NCBI RefSeq assembly: GCF_037482165.1 | Contig: NZ_CP148048.1 | Span: forward strand, 62,001 to 126,000 | DNA: 64,000 bases | Direction: 5' to 3' | Source of the DNA: Parvimonas micra | Lineage (GTDB): Bacteria > Bacillota > Clostridia > Tissierellales > Peptoniphilaceae | Shown: in pieces, positions 24,646-33,057 of the stretch | Position numbering within the stretch: position 1 is the first letter of the stretch | Layout: the number at the start of each line of letters is the position of its first letter | Made by a program: the position numbers and the translations under genes | The notes under the pieces: model-generated | Databases searched by the model: none | What the model was told of the DNA's origin: nothing | Seen by the model: only the letters and a program-made list of their open reading frames with translations

Positions 24646-25873
24646 AATAATAATCGAAGATAGTAATAAAATTATGGATTCAAAGATTAATATATGTATT
24701 CAAGGACTAAAAAGATTTGAAGAAGTTAAAATTATTTTAGAAACAAGTTGTTTTTACAATATCAATGCTCCTATGAGTTGGTCAGAAAATACGCTTTGGA
24801 GGGCTGAGGCTGTTTTTCTCAGTGATTCAAATGGTACTGTATCTCTTAAAAATTCACCGTCTAAAGGTGGAGATTATATAGGTTTTAGAAATATGGGGTT
24901 ATTTGAATCTCTCAAAGCTGTATCAATTACTAATAAAAAACGTATTAGAGACTTAAAAAAATTACCTTTAAATGATGTTGTTACTTATCAAATTTCAATT
25001 ATGTCGGATGAAAAATTACTTGCTAAAACAACCTTTAATAGATTTTATAAAGATTTTAATATAGATTATTATGATATAATCAGAAAAAATTGGCAAGGAA
25101 GAATGTTTTATAAAAATGATAATAACAAAAAGCCAGCTATTATAGTATTATCAGGTAGTGATGGAGGAATTGAAAAAGCACAAAACATTGCGATGTTATT
25201 AGCTAATCATGGCTTTACAACATTAGCTATAAGTTATTTTGGGATGAATAACCAAAATTCAAATTTAGATAGAATACCACTTGAAAATATTGATGAGGCA
25301 TTAAAGTATCTACAAAAGCTATCTTTTGTTGATTCTTCCAAAATTGGAATTTATGGTAGGTCAAAGGGTGCTGAGTATGGATTAATGTTTCTATCTAAAT
25401 ACAATGCTATTAGATGTGCAGTTTTAAATTCTCCAAGTGACAGGGTTTATGAAGGATTAAAAGGAAAAAGAAATTCTAAGCATTCTTCTTGGACATATGG
25501 TGGTGAAGAAATAGAATATAAACCATTTAAGATAAAGGATTTTATTATGAATATGTTAATAAAAAAATCAAGTACTGATAATTCTGGAGTTATAGATATA
25601 AAAAGCATCACTTGCCCTCTTCTATTAATTACATCTACAAAAGATGAAATATGGGATTCTTATAGAGCTTCAATCAACATTATGAAAAATATAAGATCTA
25701 GCGAAAAGAATATTGTATTAACTACAGCGTTAGGACATATGAATACAATTCCATATCTTCCAAATCTCCGCTATAAAAAGAATAAAACAGATGATATATA
25801 TTATGAAACGGTTATATCATGGGAAAATACAATATCTTGGTTTGTTAAATATTTAAAAAAAGAAAAAGTATAG
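24632..25873 (+). CDS. BAAT/acyl-CoA thioester hydrolase-family protein
   Basis: The 413-aa protein has an N-terminal beta domain of the acyl-CoA thioesterase/bile-acid amino transferase N type (about 1-130) and an alpha/beta hydrolase domain. Motifs are VLSGSDGGIEKAQ, nucleophile elbow GRSKGAEYGL (Ser near 250), TKDEIW and the final His in GHMNTIPYLP. It may hydrolyse acyl-CoA or activated esters. It overlaps the marR gene by 14 bases; GGGAGG precedes the ATG at 24632. Confidence 0.85.
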   Translation: MMSCKIIIEDSNKIMDSKINICIQGLKRFEEVKIILETSCFYNINAPMSWSENTLWRAEAVFLSDSNGTVSLKNSPSKGGDYIGFRNMGLFESLKAVSITNKKRIRDLKKLPLNDVVTYQISIMSDEKLLAKTTFNRFYKDFNIDYYDIIRKNWQGRMFYKNDNNKKPAIIVLSGSDGGIEKAQNIAMLLANHGFTTLAISYFGMNNQNSNLDRIPLENIDEALKYLQKLSFVDSSKIGIYGRSKGAEYGLMFLSKYNAIRCAVLNSPSDRVYEGLKGKRNSKHSSWTYGGEEIEYKPFKIKDFIMNMLIKKSSTDNSGVIDIKSITCPLLLITSTKDEIWDSYRASINIMKNIRSSEKNIVLTTALGHMNTIPYLPNLRYKKNKTDDIYYETVISWENTISWFVKYLKKEKV

Positions 25874-26012
25874 TTTTAATATAAAATTTATGATATAAAC
25901 TATATATTATACAATTGATATAATTTTACTAGTAAAAGGAGAAAACTGCATCATGGTTGTTAAAGTTCTTTAATTCTTATGAAAATAAATTTAAATTTAT
26001 GGAGGTAGAATT

Positions 26013-26423
26013 ATGAAATATATATGGAATAATTGGTTAAAACAGGCTACTTTTCTTTACTCGGTGCTATATACCATTGCGACTATTTTTAATAGTGTGC
26101 TGTATCTTTTGAATGGAAAGTATGAAGACCCAAATGGAAATTGGCATGAAATTGATAGAGCGATTATTGTATTTATAATAGTTCTTGCATATATATTGAT
26201 TAAAAATTTGAAACTTAAAAATTATTGGCTAAAGGCTATCATAATCTACATTCCAACTCTTTTATTAGTGTTTGGATATATTTGGCTAACTGGACTTAGA
26301 GAGCCTTTGGCAAAATCTGCTTATAGAGATATCTTTATAAATTACACAATAGGATATCTTGGGGCTTCGCTAATTGGTTGGGGAAAAACTTTTTTCAAGC
26401 CAAAGAATACAGAAAATAAATAA
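26013..26423 (+). CDS. Four-helix membrane protein of unknown function
   Basis: The 136-aa protein has four predicted membrane helices (about 12-32, 49-66, 74-93, 110-125) with a polar loop GKYEDPNGNWHEIDRA after the first. I tentatively associate it with small uncharacterised Firmicutes membrane families (DUF6608-like). SD GGAGGT precedes the ATG. Bases 25874-26012 hold only a short remnant-like frame. Confidence 0.68.
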   Translation: MKYIWNNWLKQATFLYSVLYTIATIFNSVLYLLNGKYEDPNGNWHEIDRAIIVFIIVLAYILIKNLKLKNYWLKAIIIYIPTLLLVFGYIWLTGLREPLAKSAYRDIFINYTIGYLGASLIGWGKTFFKPKNTENK

Positions 26424-26449
26424 AATTCATTTAAAAGGGGGATATAATA

Positions 26450-26941
26450 TTGGCTAGTTGGAGCGGTATAAGGAAAAAACTTGAAAAAGAATATCTTGCT
26501 GAAAGCCTACAAGGGCATATTCAATATTTTGCTACAACTTATAGCAAAAGTCCAGATCATGAGGGACGAACAGCAATAAGATATGACGGAAAAGAAATCA
26601 TCAAAGGTTGTTTTTGGAATAACTGGTTTAAAGCCGATTTATTTCCTAAAGATGAAAAATACGAAGAAAGAATGAAAAAAGAAAATGCATTTATGGACGA
26701 TACAGCTTTAAAATTGGGAGTATTTGACCAACGTTGTTTTTATAAAGCCTTTGCAGAATTTGACAATCAAAGCATAGAAATAAGCCTAAAAAGTGAAAAT
26801 TTACTAGTAAGAATTTTTGCGATTTTAGATAGACGAGTTGGAAAAAGAAAGTTGATTCAAATGAAAGAAACAATAGAAAATGAGCCGGATACATTTCAGG
26901 AGTTCTATGCAATTCGTATGAATGCTGAAGGACTTATTTAA
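26450..26941 (+). CDS. SF0329-like family protein of unknown function
   Basis: The 163-aa soluble protein starts SWSGIRKKLEKEYLAESLQGHIQYFATTY (read in pieces), a beginning I associate with the SF0329 family. It has mixed alpha/beta character and no visible active site. No ATG lies near the start; TTG at 26450 after AGGGGGA is the only suitable initiation codon. It belongs to a run of four closely spaced genes ending with the DJ-1 gene. Confidence 0.72.
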   Translation: MASWSGIRKKLEKEYLAESLQGHIQYFATTYSKSPDHEGRTAIRYDGKEIIKGCFWNNWFKADLFPKDEKYEERMKKENAFMDDTALKLGVFDQRCFYKAFAEFDNQSIEISLKSENLLVRIFAILDRRVGKRKLIQMKETIENEPDTFQEFYAIRMNAEGLI

Positions 26942-26970
26942 GTTTAAATAAATTTGGAGGAGAAGAGATT

Positions 26971-27357
26971 ATGTTATTATTGGGCGTAAAAAAAGAAAAT
27001 GATTGGCTTTTAGCTGAATATAATTTGACATATAAAGTTGGCTGGGAGAATATTTGTAAAGCAGTTAGTTTAGCATACGAATATTATGATAATGTAGAAA
27101 TTCTAGTTGATAATAATAAGGTGAATATCAATTCAAAAGAAGAAATTTTACAATTGGATGAAGCAAGAACAATGACTATTAGAGGAGTTTCAAAGATTAT
27201 TCAAGTTCCATTAATGATAACATTCTTTAATCAATTACAAACTGTAAGAGTTTCCGTTGCCTGTGCAACAGATGAGTTCAAATATGCAGACTATAAGAAA
27301 TTCAATATGTCATTAGGGCAATACATGGATAGCATAGAATTGGCTATGTATAGGTAA
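26971..27357 (+). CDS. Hypothetical soluble protein
   Basis: The 128-aa protein has alternating strands and helices and no recognised domain. SD GGAGGAG precedes the ATG. Spacing of 29 bases from the gene before and 25 from the gene after suggests co-transcription with the SF0329-like and DJ-1 genes. Confidence 0.68.
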   Translation: MLLLGVKKENDWLLAEYNLTYKVGWENICKAVSLAYEYYDNVEILVDNNKVNINSKEEILQLDEARTMTIRGVSKIIQVPLMITFFNQLQTVRVSVACATDEFKYADYKKFNMSLGQYMDSIELAMYR

Positions 27358-27382
27358 AAAGAAAAAAATGGAGGTATAGGAA

Positions 27383-28021
27383 ATGAAAAAAAGAATTGCA
27401 TTATTGGTTTATCCTGATTTTAGTTTGCAAGAAGTTGCAAATCTAATGTATGTATTTCGTTGGTATTTTGATACTTTTACCGATGTAATATATACAGAAT
27501 TAAGCCCCGTTAGGAGTGAAGAAGGAATTTTGATAAATCCGGTAAAAACTTGTTCTGAGTTTTGTAAAGATGATTATGATTGCCTGATTCTTTCAGGATG
27601 TAGCGACTTAAGACAACCAATACGAAATAAAAAAATCAAAGAATTTTTAGAAAGCTTTGTAAATGATGATAGTTTTGTTATTGGTGCAATTTGCTCCAGT
27701 CCGATATTTTTAGCACAAGCAGGTTTGTTGAAAGGTAAAAAATATACGGATTCTTTATTTGTTGAAATGAGAGAATCATTTGCTTTCGTTGAAGAAAAAA
27801 ATTTTTTACCACAGTCGGTAGTTGAAGATGGAAATATTATAACAGCTGTTGGAAATGCATTTAACGAATTTGCAGTACATGTTGCAAAAAAACTTGGTTA
27901 TGATTGTCCGGATAAAATATTAAGTGGTTATACTGACTCAAATGACGTTAATGACTATATACATCATCTTCCTGAAGATGAAATATTAGAATTTAAAGAA
28001 GAATTTAAAGAATTCTTTTAA
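27383..28021 (+). CDS. DJ-1/PfpI-family protein
   Basis: The 212-aa protein has the DJ-1 fold with the nucleophile elbow GAICSSP (Cys near residue 101) and ALLVYPDFSLQEVANLMYVF at the N-terminus. The family includes glyoxalases, deglycases and stress proteins; the precise activity is not determined by the motifs. Its stop overlaps the stem of a linker-type terminator. Confidence 0.87.
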   Translation: MKKRIALLVYPDFSLQEVANLMYVFRWYFDTFTDVIYTELSPVRSEEGILINPVKTCSEFCKDDYDCLILSGCSDLRQPIRNKKIKEFLESFVNDDSFVIGAICSSPIFLAQAGLLKGKKYTDSLFVEMRESFAFVEEKNFLPQSVVEDGNIITAVGNAFNEFAVHVAKKLGYDCPDKILSGYTDSNDVNDYIHHLPEDEILEFKEEFKEFF

Positions 28022-28048
28022 ACAGTAAGTCGTAAGATTTACTGTTTT
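28021..28048 (+). terminator. Terminator, conserved linker family
   Basis: AACAGTAAGTC / GATTTACTGTT followed by six T. Confidence 0.88.
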
Positions 28049-28137
28049 TTGCTGTATAGAGTTTGAATTTTATTTATTAAAAAGTAATTACAAGGCGATA
28101 GAAATATCATCTTTTTCTATAATAAAATATGAGATTT

Positions 28138-28475
28138 CCAGAGTAATTGTATCTAAAGATACAATTACCCCGTCAGACCTACTTTTGTTTACAAGTAAAC
28201 AAAGTTAGGGCTAGATTCGCTCCATTCGTTTCACTCATTTCGGTCGAGATGACGTGTTAGAGGCGTTGTTTTGCTTGATATCGTCGCGTGAATTATATTA
28301 TTTTTTATGCAATTTTTAAATTCATTTTTAATAATATTTGAAGTTTATTTACTTTTAACGTTAAGCCCATAATCAAAGTTTATTCCTTATACGTCATCTT
28401 GAGCGAAACGTAGTGTAGTCGAAAGATCTCATACTTTTGCTTTAGCAAAAGTAAATGTATCGAAGATACTTAAAA
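28138..28475. repeat. Intergenic imperfect-palindromic repeats, copies B1 and B2
   Basis: B1 (about 28138-28260) contains the hairpin GAGTAATTGTATC / GATACAATTAC and ends TCGAGATGACGTGTTAG. B2 (about 28340-28475) repeats the leader GAAGTTTATTTACTTTTAAC, then TACGTCATCTTGAGCGAA, a hairpin of ACTTTTGCT / AGCAAAAGT and TGTATCGAAGATAC. The gap 28022-28605 is otherwise free of genes apart from a candidate promoter near 28540. Confidence 0.78.
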
Positions 28476-28605
28476 TATCTAAATCTCATAAGCTCACAAG
28501 CATATCAACTTAAATTGAATGAAATATATACTTATGATATAATCATAATAAAGTATTAGCAATGAAAATTTAGATATAATCTTCTTAAATAGAAGGGAGT
28601 AAAAA

Positions 28606-29382
28606 ATGGTTTTAAATGAAAAACAATTAATATACGGTTATGATTATTACTTCAAAAATGAAAATAGACCTAGAAGTATTGTAGAGGTTTCTGAATATAA
28701 TGGAGAAAGTGCAATTATAATAAATTGTACTCAATTGGATGATAGTTCTAATTCAAAGTACAAAACTGCAAAGTCAAGAAAAAATGTTGTAAATGAATGG
28801 TGTGATTTTTTAATTAAAAATCCAACGGCTTTTACAGAACTTACATTTTGTACAAGAATGCCACAAGAGTTGTTTAATGCGGTTTGTTCACAACAAAATC
28901 TTAAAAAATTATATATTAAGTGGGGAGTTTATCCTGATATTTCTAAGATTTCAAATCTTGTAAATCTTGAATATTTGCATTTAGGCTCAGGTTCAAGTGT
29001 GGGAAGTATTGAACCAATTTCGAAATTAGAAAATTTAGTAACTTTAACAGTTGAAAATTTTCAAAAAATTGACGATTATAGTCCACTTACAAAACTTAAA
29101 AAATTGGAAAGTCTTACAATTGAGGGGGATTGCTTTGCTCCGAAAAATATTCATATAGATTCTATTGATTTTTTGAAAGATATGAAGCAATTAAGATTTT
29201 TTAGATTTTTTACAAGTATTGTAAAAAGTAAGGATTACACTCCACTTTTAAGTCTTGAAAATATAGAACATTTATCTATTAAGCCGTTTAAAGAAGTTAA
29301 TAAATTATATGATGAGATAATTAAATTACCTAAATTAAAATATGGAACAATTGTATTTAATCCCGAATTTTATAAAAAATAG
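28606..29382 (+). CDS. Leucine-rich-repeat protein
   Basis: The 258-aa protein has an N-terminal part without recognised motif (1-95) and about five LRR units: LKKLYIKWGVYPDISKI, NLEYLHLGSGSSVGSIE, NLVTLTVENFQKIDD, KLESLTIEGD and NIEHLSIKPF. There is no signal peptide, so it is probably cytoplasmic and protein-binding. SD GGGAG precedes the ATG. It overlaps nothing but is only 10 bases before the hydrolase gene. Confidence 0.8.
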   Translation: MVLNEKQLIYGYDYYFKNENRPRSIVEVSEYNGESAIIINCTQLDDSSNSKYKTAKSRKNVVNEWCDFLIKNPTAFTELTFCTRMPQELFNAVCSQQNLKKLYIKWGVYPDISKISNLVNLEYLHLGSGSSVGSIEPISKLENLVTLTVENFQKIDDYSPLTKLKKLESLTIEGDCFAPKNIHIDSIDFLKDMKQLRFFRFFTSIVKSKDYTPLLSLENIEHLSIKPFKEVNKLYDEIIKLPKLKYGTIVFNPEFYKK

Positions 29383-29392
29383 AGGTGTTATA

Positions 29393-29995
29393 ATGAAAAA
29401 TGCAGTTATATACATACATGGGAAAGGCGGAAATTCTGTTGAAGCAGAACATTATAAAAAATTTTTTAGTGATGAATATAAAATTATTGGCTTTGATTAC
29501 AAATCTGAATTTCCTTGGGATGCCAAGGTAGAATTTTCAAAGTTTTTTGATTCCATAGTCTCTGAATATGATGATATTTACTTAATAGCAAATAGTTTGG
29601 GAGCTTATTATTCTATGCTTGCATTATCGGATAAAAAAATTAAAAAAGCTATGTTTATTTCTCCAATTGTAGATATGGAAAAACTAATTTTAAATATGAT
29701 GAAAATGTCTAATGTTTCAGAGGAAGAGTTATATAAAGAAAAAGAAATTGCAACATCCTTTAGTGAAACTTTGTCTTGGGAATATCTTACTTATGTTAGG
29801 AATAATCCAATAGAATGGAATGTACCAACAGATATTCTCTATGCAGAAAATGACCTTCTAACTTCTTTGGATACTATGACGAATTTTGCAAATAAAACTA
29901 ATTCTAGTCTTACTATTATGAAAAATGGAGAGCATTATTTTCACACTGAAGAACAAATGAATTTTTTGGATAATTGGTTTAGTGAATTTATATAG
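29393..29995 (+). CDS. Small alpha/beta hydrolase (YqiA/RBBP9-like)
   Basis: The 200-aa protein has YIHGKGGN near residue 8, the nucleophile elbow ANSLGAYY near 70, an Asp in ENDLLTS and a late His in GEHYFH. These features are typical of short esterase-like hydrolases. SD AGAGGTG precedes ATG 29393; the longer frame from 29342 runs through the LRR gene. A degraded copy of its 3' end occurs at 32582-32692. Confidence 0.85.
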   Translation: MKNAVIYIHGKGGNSVEAEHYKKFFSDEYKIIGFDYKSEFPWDAKVEFSKFFDSIVSEYDDIYLIANSLGAYYSMLALSDKKIKKAMFISPIVDMEKLILNMMKMSNVSEEELYKEKEIATSFSETLSWEYLTYVRNNPIEWNVPTDILYAENDLLTSLDTMTNFANKTNSSLTIMKNGEHYFHTEEQMNFLDNWFSEFI

Positions 29996-30065
29996 TATTA
30001 GCTTAAGTTTGGTCGAATTTGAGAGGATTAAGTCAGAAGTTGTGTATAATAAATTTACAAAAATG

Positions 30066-30094
30066 CTACTAAGATATTAATTAGTAGGTTTTTG
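30066..30094 (+). terminator. Probable terminator after the hydrolase gene
   Basis: CTACTAA (30066-30072) / TTAGTAG (30081-30087) followed by GTTTTTG. Confidence 0.65.
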
Positions 30095-30184
30095 TTTTAA
30101 AATAATATAAAGTAAATGCTGAATATATTGAATAGAATATGTTATTATGATATGGTTTAATAAAATTTAAACAAAATTAATGTT

Positions 30185-30271
30185 ATGTTAATACGAAATT
30201 ATAAATTTAAAGATATGAATGTTTTGAAAATGAAGAGAGATAGAATTTTAGAAAAACTAAGAAATTCTTAA
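30185..30271 (+). pseudogene. Possible remnant of a GNAT gene start
   Basis: A 28-codon frame begins MLIRNYKFKDMNVL, like many GNAT acetyltransferases (MxIRxYxxxD), then stops. It lacks the acetyl-CoA loop. It may be a gene fragment left in this 460-base intergenic stretch (29996-30456), or chance. Confidence 0.25.
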
Positions 30272-30296
30272 ATAGAAAAATTTAAAAATTGGACGA

Positions 30297-30335
30297 GAAG
30301 ACTATTTATCGGAAGTAGATAAGTAGTCTTTTTTA
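30297..30335 (+). terminator. Hairpin terminator in the gap before tetR
   Basis: AGACTATTTATC pairs with GATAAGTAGTCT and is followed by a T run. No complete gene precedes it, which supports decay of a former gene here. Confidence 0.7.
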
Positions 30336-30391
30336 TGTGAACAAAAAGTTATTATTTATTTGTTTATTATGATTTTTGTAGTATTAAGGTA

Positions 30392-30446
30392 TTGACAATT
30401 AAGTTAGTTAGTGTTAATCTATTGTTACCGAGAGTTATGTCGGTAA
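30392..30446 (+). promoter_or_regulatory. tetR promoter and palindromic operator
   Basis: TTGACA, 17 bases, TAATCT. A perfect inverted repeat TTACCGA (30425-30431) / TCGGTAA (30440-30446) sits at the start of the message and abuts the SD AAGGAGG. Confidence 0.7.
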
Positions 30447-30456
30447 GGAGGGCAAA

Positions 30457-31050
30457 ATGACTAGAGAACGACTAACATCAAGAGAAAGAAAATTGAAAAT
30501 ACAAAATATTGCATTAGATGTTTTTACAAGAAAAGGATATAAAAACACAAGTATGTATGATTTAGTACAAGCTACTGGACTGTCTACAGGAGGTTTGTAT
30601 CACTACTATAAAAGTACAACTGAAATTCTATACGATTTGATGTTAAGAGGTTGTAAATATCGAGAAGACATTATTGAAAAAAAGATATGTGAAATTTCTA
30701 AGCCTTTAAGTGTAGAGTTATTAGCTGAAATTACTGTTGATAGGGCACTTTCTACTAATATATTTATTCCAATATATGTTATGTTTTTGCAGTCAATGAA
30801 GGAAGATGAAGACTTACAGGAACTTTATAAAAAATTACAGGACAGTTATATCAAAAATTTTAAACGAATGCTAGATGAATATGACTATGGAGAAATTTGT
30901 GAAGAATCTTTGAAATTACTCAATGATTTACTTAATACTATTATCTTGAGTTGTGAGACATTGGGAATTAGGGAACATTTAGTTTCACAACGTCAAGTTC
31001 TTGAGAAAATGATAATTGATGTTTTAATGATAAATAGAGAAGAGGTGTAA
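30457..31050 (+). CDS. TetR-family transcriptional regulator
   Basis: The 197-aa protein has a TetR helix-turn-helix: IQNIALDVFTRKGYKNTSMYDL, then ATGLSTGGLYHYYKST (about residues 12-55), and a variable helical ligand domain. It lies 4 bases before the MATE efflux gene and presumably represses both until a toxic compound binds. AAGGAGG precedes the ATG. Confidence 0.92.
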   Translation: MTRERLTSRERKLKIQNIALDVFTRKGYKNTSMYDLVQATGLSTGGLYHYYKSTTEILYDLMLRGCKYREDIIEKKICEISKPLSVELLAEITVDRALSTNIFIPIYVMFLQSMKEDEDLQELYKKLQDSYIKNFKRMLDEYDYGEICEESLKLLNDLLNTIILSCETLGIREHLVSQRQVLEKMIIDVLMINREEV

Positions 31051-31054
31051 TTAG

Positions 31055-32392
31055 ATGAATAAAGATAGTAAAGAGCTCTTAACAGCTAAACCGTTACAAA
31101 TATTAATTAAACTTTCATTACCGGCAATATTAGGGATGATTGTTATCGGCTTATATCCGCTAATGGATGGGATTTTTGCCGGCCAGATACTTGGAGAGAA
31201 AGCTATGACCGCTGTAGGAATTGCCACTCCGTTCACATATATCAATACGGGTATCGCAACTTTAATTGGGGTAGGTTCAGCGTCACTATTATCCAGAGCC
31301 ATTGGAGAAGGAAATCAAAAAATAATAGATAAAGTTATGGGAAATCTTTGTTTTTGGATTCTAACATTGTCAACAATTGTTACTGTTTTAGGGATCATAT
31401 TTTGCCAACAATTACTTAGTGTATTTGGTGCAAAAGGAGAACTTTTAAATCTTTCTACTCGTTATTTACGAATTATTTTTATAGGGTCTATTTTTGTAAA
31501 TTTCGCGCAGGCAGCAAATATGGTTATGCGTGGCGAGGGGTTGATGAAACGAGCAATGCTTATTATGGGAATTGGTGCAGGTATAAATATATTGTTGGAT
31601 CCGATTCTTATGATACTATTTAGAGAGCGTGGTATTGAAGGTGCTGCTGTCGCTACGATAACAGCACAATTTGTTCAGGCAATTTTTACTCTTTGGTATT
31701 TTAAGAAAAAAAGTAAAGTTGTAAAAATTGAGATGATTAGAAAAGAAGGGGATATAACCGGAGATATGTTTTCCGTAGGTGTTTCTGCTATGCTTATGCA
31801 GGTGTTAACTATTATTCAGCAGAGTTTTCTTTATAGTCAAGCTTTTCGTTATGGTGGAGAAACATCCGCAGCAATTATGGCGGCTATCTTAAGAATACAG
31901 GCTTTTTCATTCATTCCTCTTTGGGGAATGAGCCAAGGATTACAACCTGCTATTGGTGCCAATTTTGGAGCAGAGCAGTATGATAGGGTCAAAAAAATAT
32001 TCAATGTTTTCGCTATCAGTTCTATTATATTAGCTGCTTGTTTTTGGCTACCTTCAGAAATTTTTGCTAAACCAATTCTTGGATTATTTGGATTATCCGA
32101 TGAAACACTATTTTTAGCTATTCCGAATTTCCGCATAATGTACAGTATTTTCATTGCTTATGGGGTAATGATTATGACTATAACATTTTTTCAAGCGATT
32201 GGAGATGGTAAAACAGCCGGTATTTTAGTTATGTTAAGACAGATAATTTTGTTTATTCCAGCTGTAATTTTATTACCTCGTATGATTGGAGCACAGAGTC
32301 TTTGGTACGTTTTGCCAATAATTGATGGAGTCGTTGTGTTACTGGGAATTCAGAGATATTTTATGGCAGTAAAAAAAATGGAGAAAAAATAG
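31055..32392 (+). CDS. MATE-family multidrug efflux transporter
   Basis: The 445-aa protein has about twelve membrane helices. The N-terminal helix carries PAILGMIVIGLYPLMDGIFAG and the repeat half SVGVSAMLMQVL. MATE proteins export cationic drugs by Na+ or H+ antiport; the closest style is MepA. Codon use looks somewhat richer in G and C than the neighbours, which hints at transfer together with tetR. It is closed by a linker-type terminator. Confidence 0.92.
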   Translation: MNKDSKELLTAKPLQILIKLSLPAILGMIVIGLYPLMDGIFAGQILGEKAMTAVGIATPFTYINTGIATLIGVGSASLLSRAIGEGNQKIIDKVMGNLCFWILTLSTIVTVLGIIFCQQLLSVFGAKGELLNLSTRYLRIIFIGSIFVNFAQAANMVMRGEGLMKRAMLIMGIGAGINILLDPILMILFRERGIEGAAVATITAQFVQAIFTLWYFKKKSKVVKIEMIRKEGDITGDMFSVGVSAMLMQVLTIIQQSFLYSQAFRYGGETSAAIMAAILRIQAFSFIPLWGMSQGLQPAIGANFGAEQYDRVKKIFNVFAISSIILAACFWLPSEIFAKPILGLFGLSDETLFLAIPNFRIMYSIFIAYGVMIMTITFFQAIGDGKTAGILVMLRQIILFIPAVILLPRMIGAQSLWYVLPIIDGVVVLLGIQRYFMAVKKMEKK

Positions 32393-32402
32393 ATTATATA
32401 GA

Positions 32403-32438
32403 AAAACGGTAAATTGTGAATGATTTACTGTTTTTTAT
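32403..32438 (+). terminator. Terminator after the MATE gene
   Basis: ACGGTAAA / TTTACTGT (one G-T pair) followed by six T, related to the linker family. Confidence 0.82.
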
Positions 32439-32451
32439 TGTGAAACAACAA

Positions 32452-32500
32452 GGTTCCCGGGAACCCACCCGATGCGAAGCATCGTGGAAGGGTGGGGTTC
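32452..32500. repeat. GC-rich nested palindrome
   Basis: GGTTCCCGGGAACC (32452-32465) is a perfect palindrome. GAACCCACCC (32461-32470) pairs with GGGTGGGGTTC (32490-32500, one bulge), enclosing the hairpin CGATGC-GAA-GCATCG. Its base composition is far above the surroundings, suggesting a foreign REP-like or recombination element. Confidence 0.65.
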
Positions 32501-32581
32501 TTATTGATGAAAATAAAAGATAATATATTATGTAATTGAAAAAATTAGTCGAAAAATTGAAAAATCCAAAAAAAAAGATAA

Positions 32582-32692
32582 AAAACTAATTCGAGTATTA
32601 CTATTATGAAAAATGGAGAGCATTATTTTCGTACTTAAGAACAAATGAATTTCTTGGATAATTGGTTTAGTGAATTTATAAAAAGTGAGTAA
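32582..32692 (+). pseudogene. Fragment duplicating the 3' end of the small hydrolase gene
   Basis: Bases 32582-32680 match 29894-29992 over 99 bases with six substitutions. The reading frame is kept but has a nonsense codon TAA inside (GAA to TAA), and the last codons differ (FIKSE before the stop). It is the remnant of a paralogue on the far side of the tetR-MATE unit. Confidence 0.8.
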
Positions 32693-32783
32693 AATAATTT
32701 CACTAAAATAGATATTTTAAGCTGAAAATATGATATAATTATATATGCTATTAAAACATTGAATATAGAAAGAGGAAAATTTT

Positions 32784-33041
32784 ATGAATCAAAAAATACT
32801 TAAAATCTTAGGTTGGGTAGCAACTTGTACCGCAATGCTTATGTATATATCCTATTTTCCACAAATTATTAATAACTTACACGGAAATAAAAGTGGTTTT
32901 TTACAACCTATGGTTGCAGCAATTAACTGTACTTTGTGGGTTAGCTACGGATTTTTCCAAAAGAAAAAAGATTGGCCGATTATTGTTGCAAATATACCGG
33001 GTGTAATTTTTGGAACAATCGCTGCTTTAACAGCTTTATAA
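32784..33041 (+). CDS. SemiSWEET-family transporter
   Basis: The 85-aa, three-helix protein has the PQ motif YFPQIINNLHGNKSGF and a conserved Trp/Asn pair (TLWVSYG, VANIPG). It is a likely sugar carrier that works as a dimer. It differs clearly from the one at 15959. The gene lies 16 bases before a DUF421 gene and is probably co-transcribed. Confidence 0.85.
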   Translation: MNQKILKILGWVATCTAMLMYISYFPQIINNLHGNKSGFLQPMVAAINCTLWVSYGFFQKKKDWPIIVANIPGVIFGTIAALTAL

Positions 33042-33057
33042 AAATTTAGGGGGAATA

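Noticed and set aside
31055-32392. Mobile element carrying tetR-MATE
   Set aside because: No integrase, transposase or clear target duplication; only circumstantial signs of transfer.
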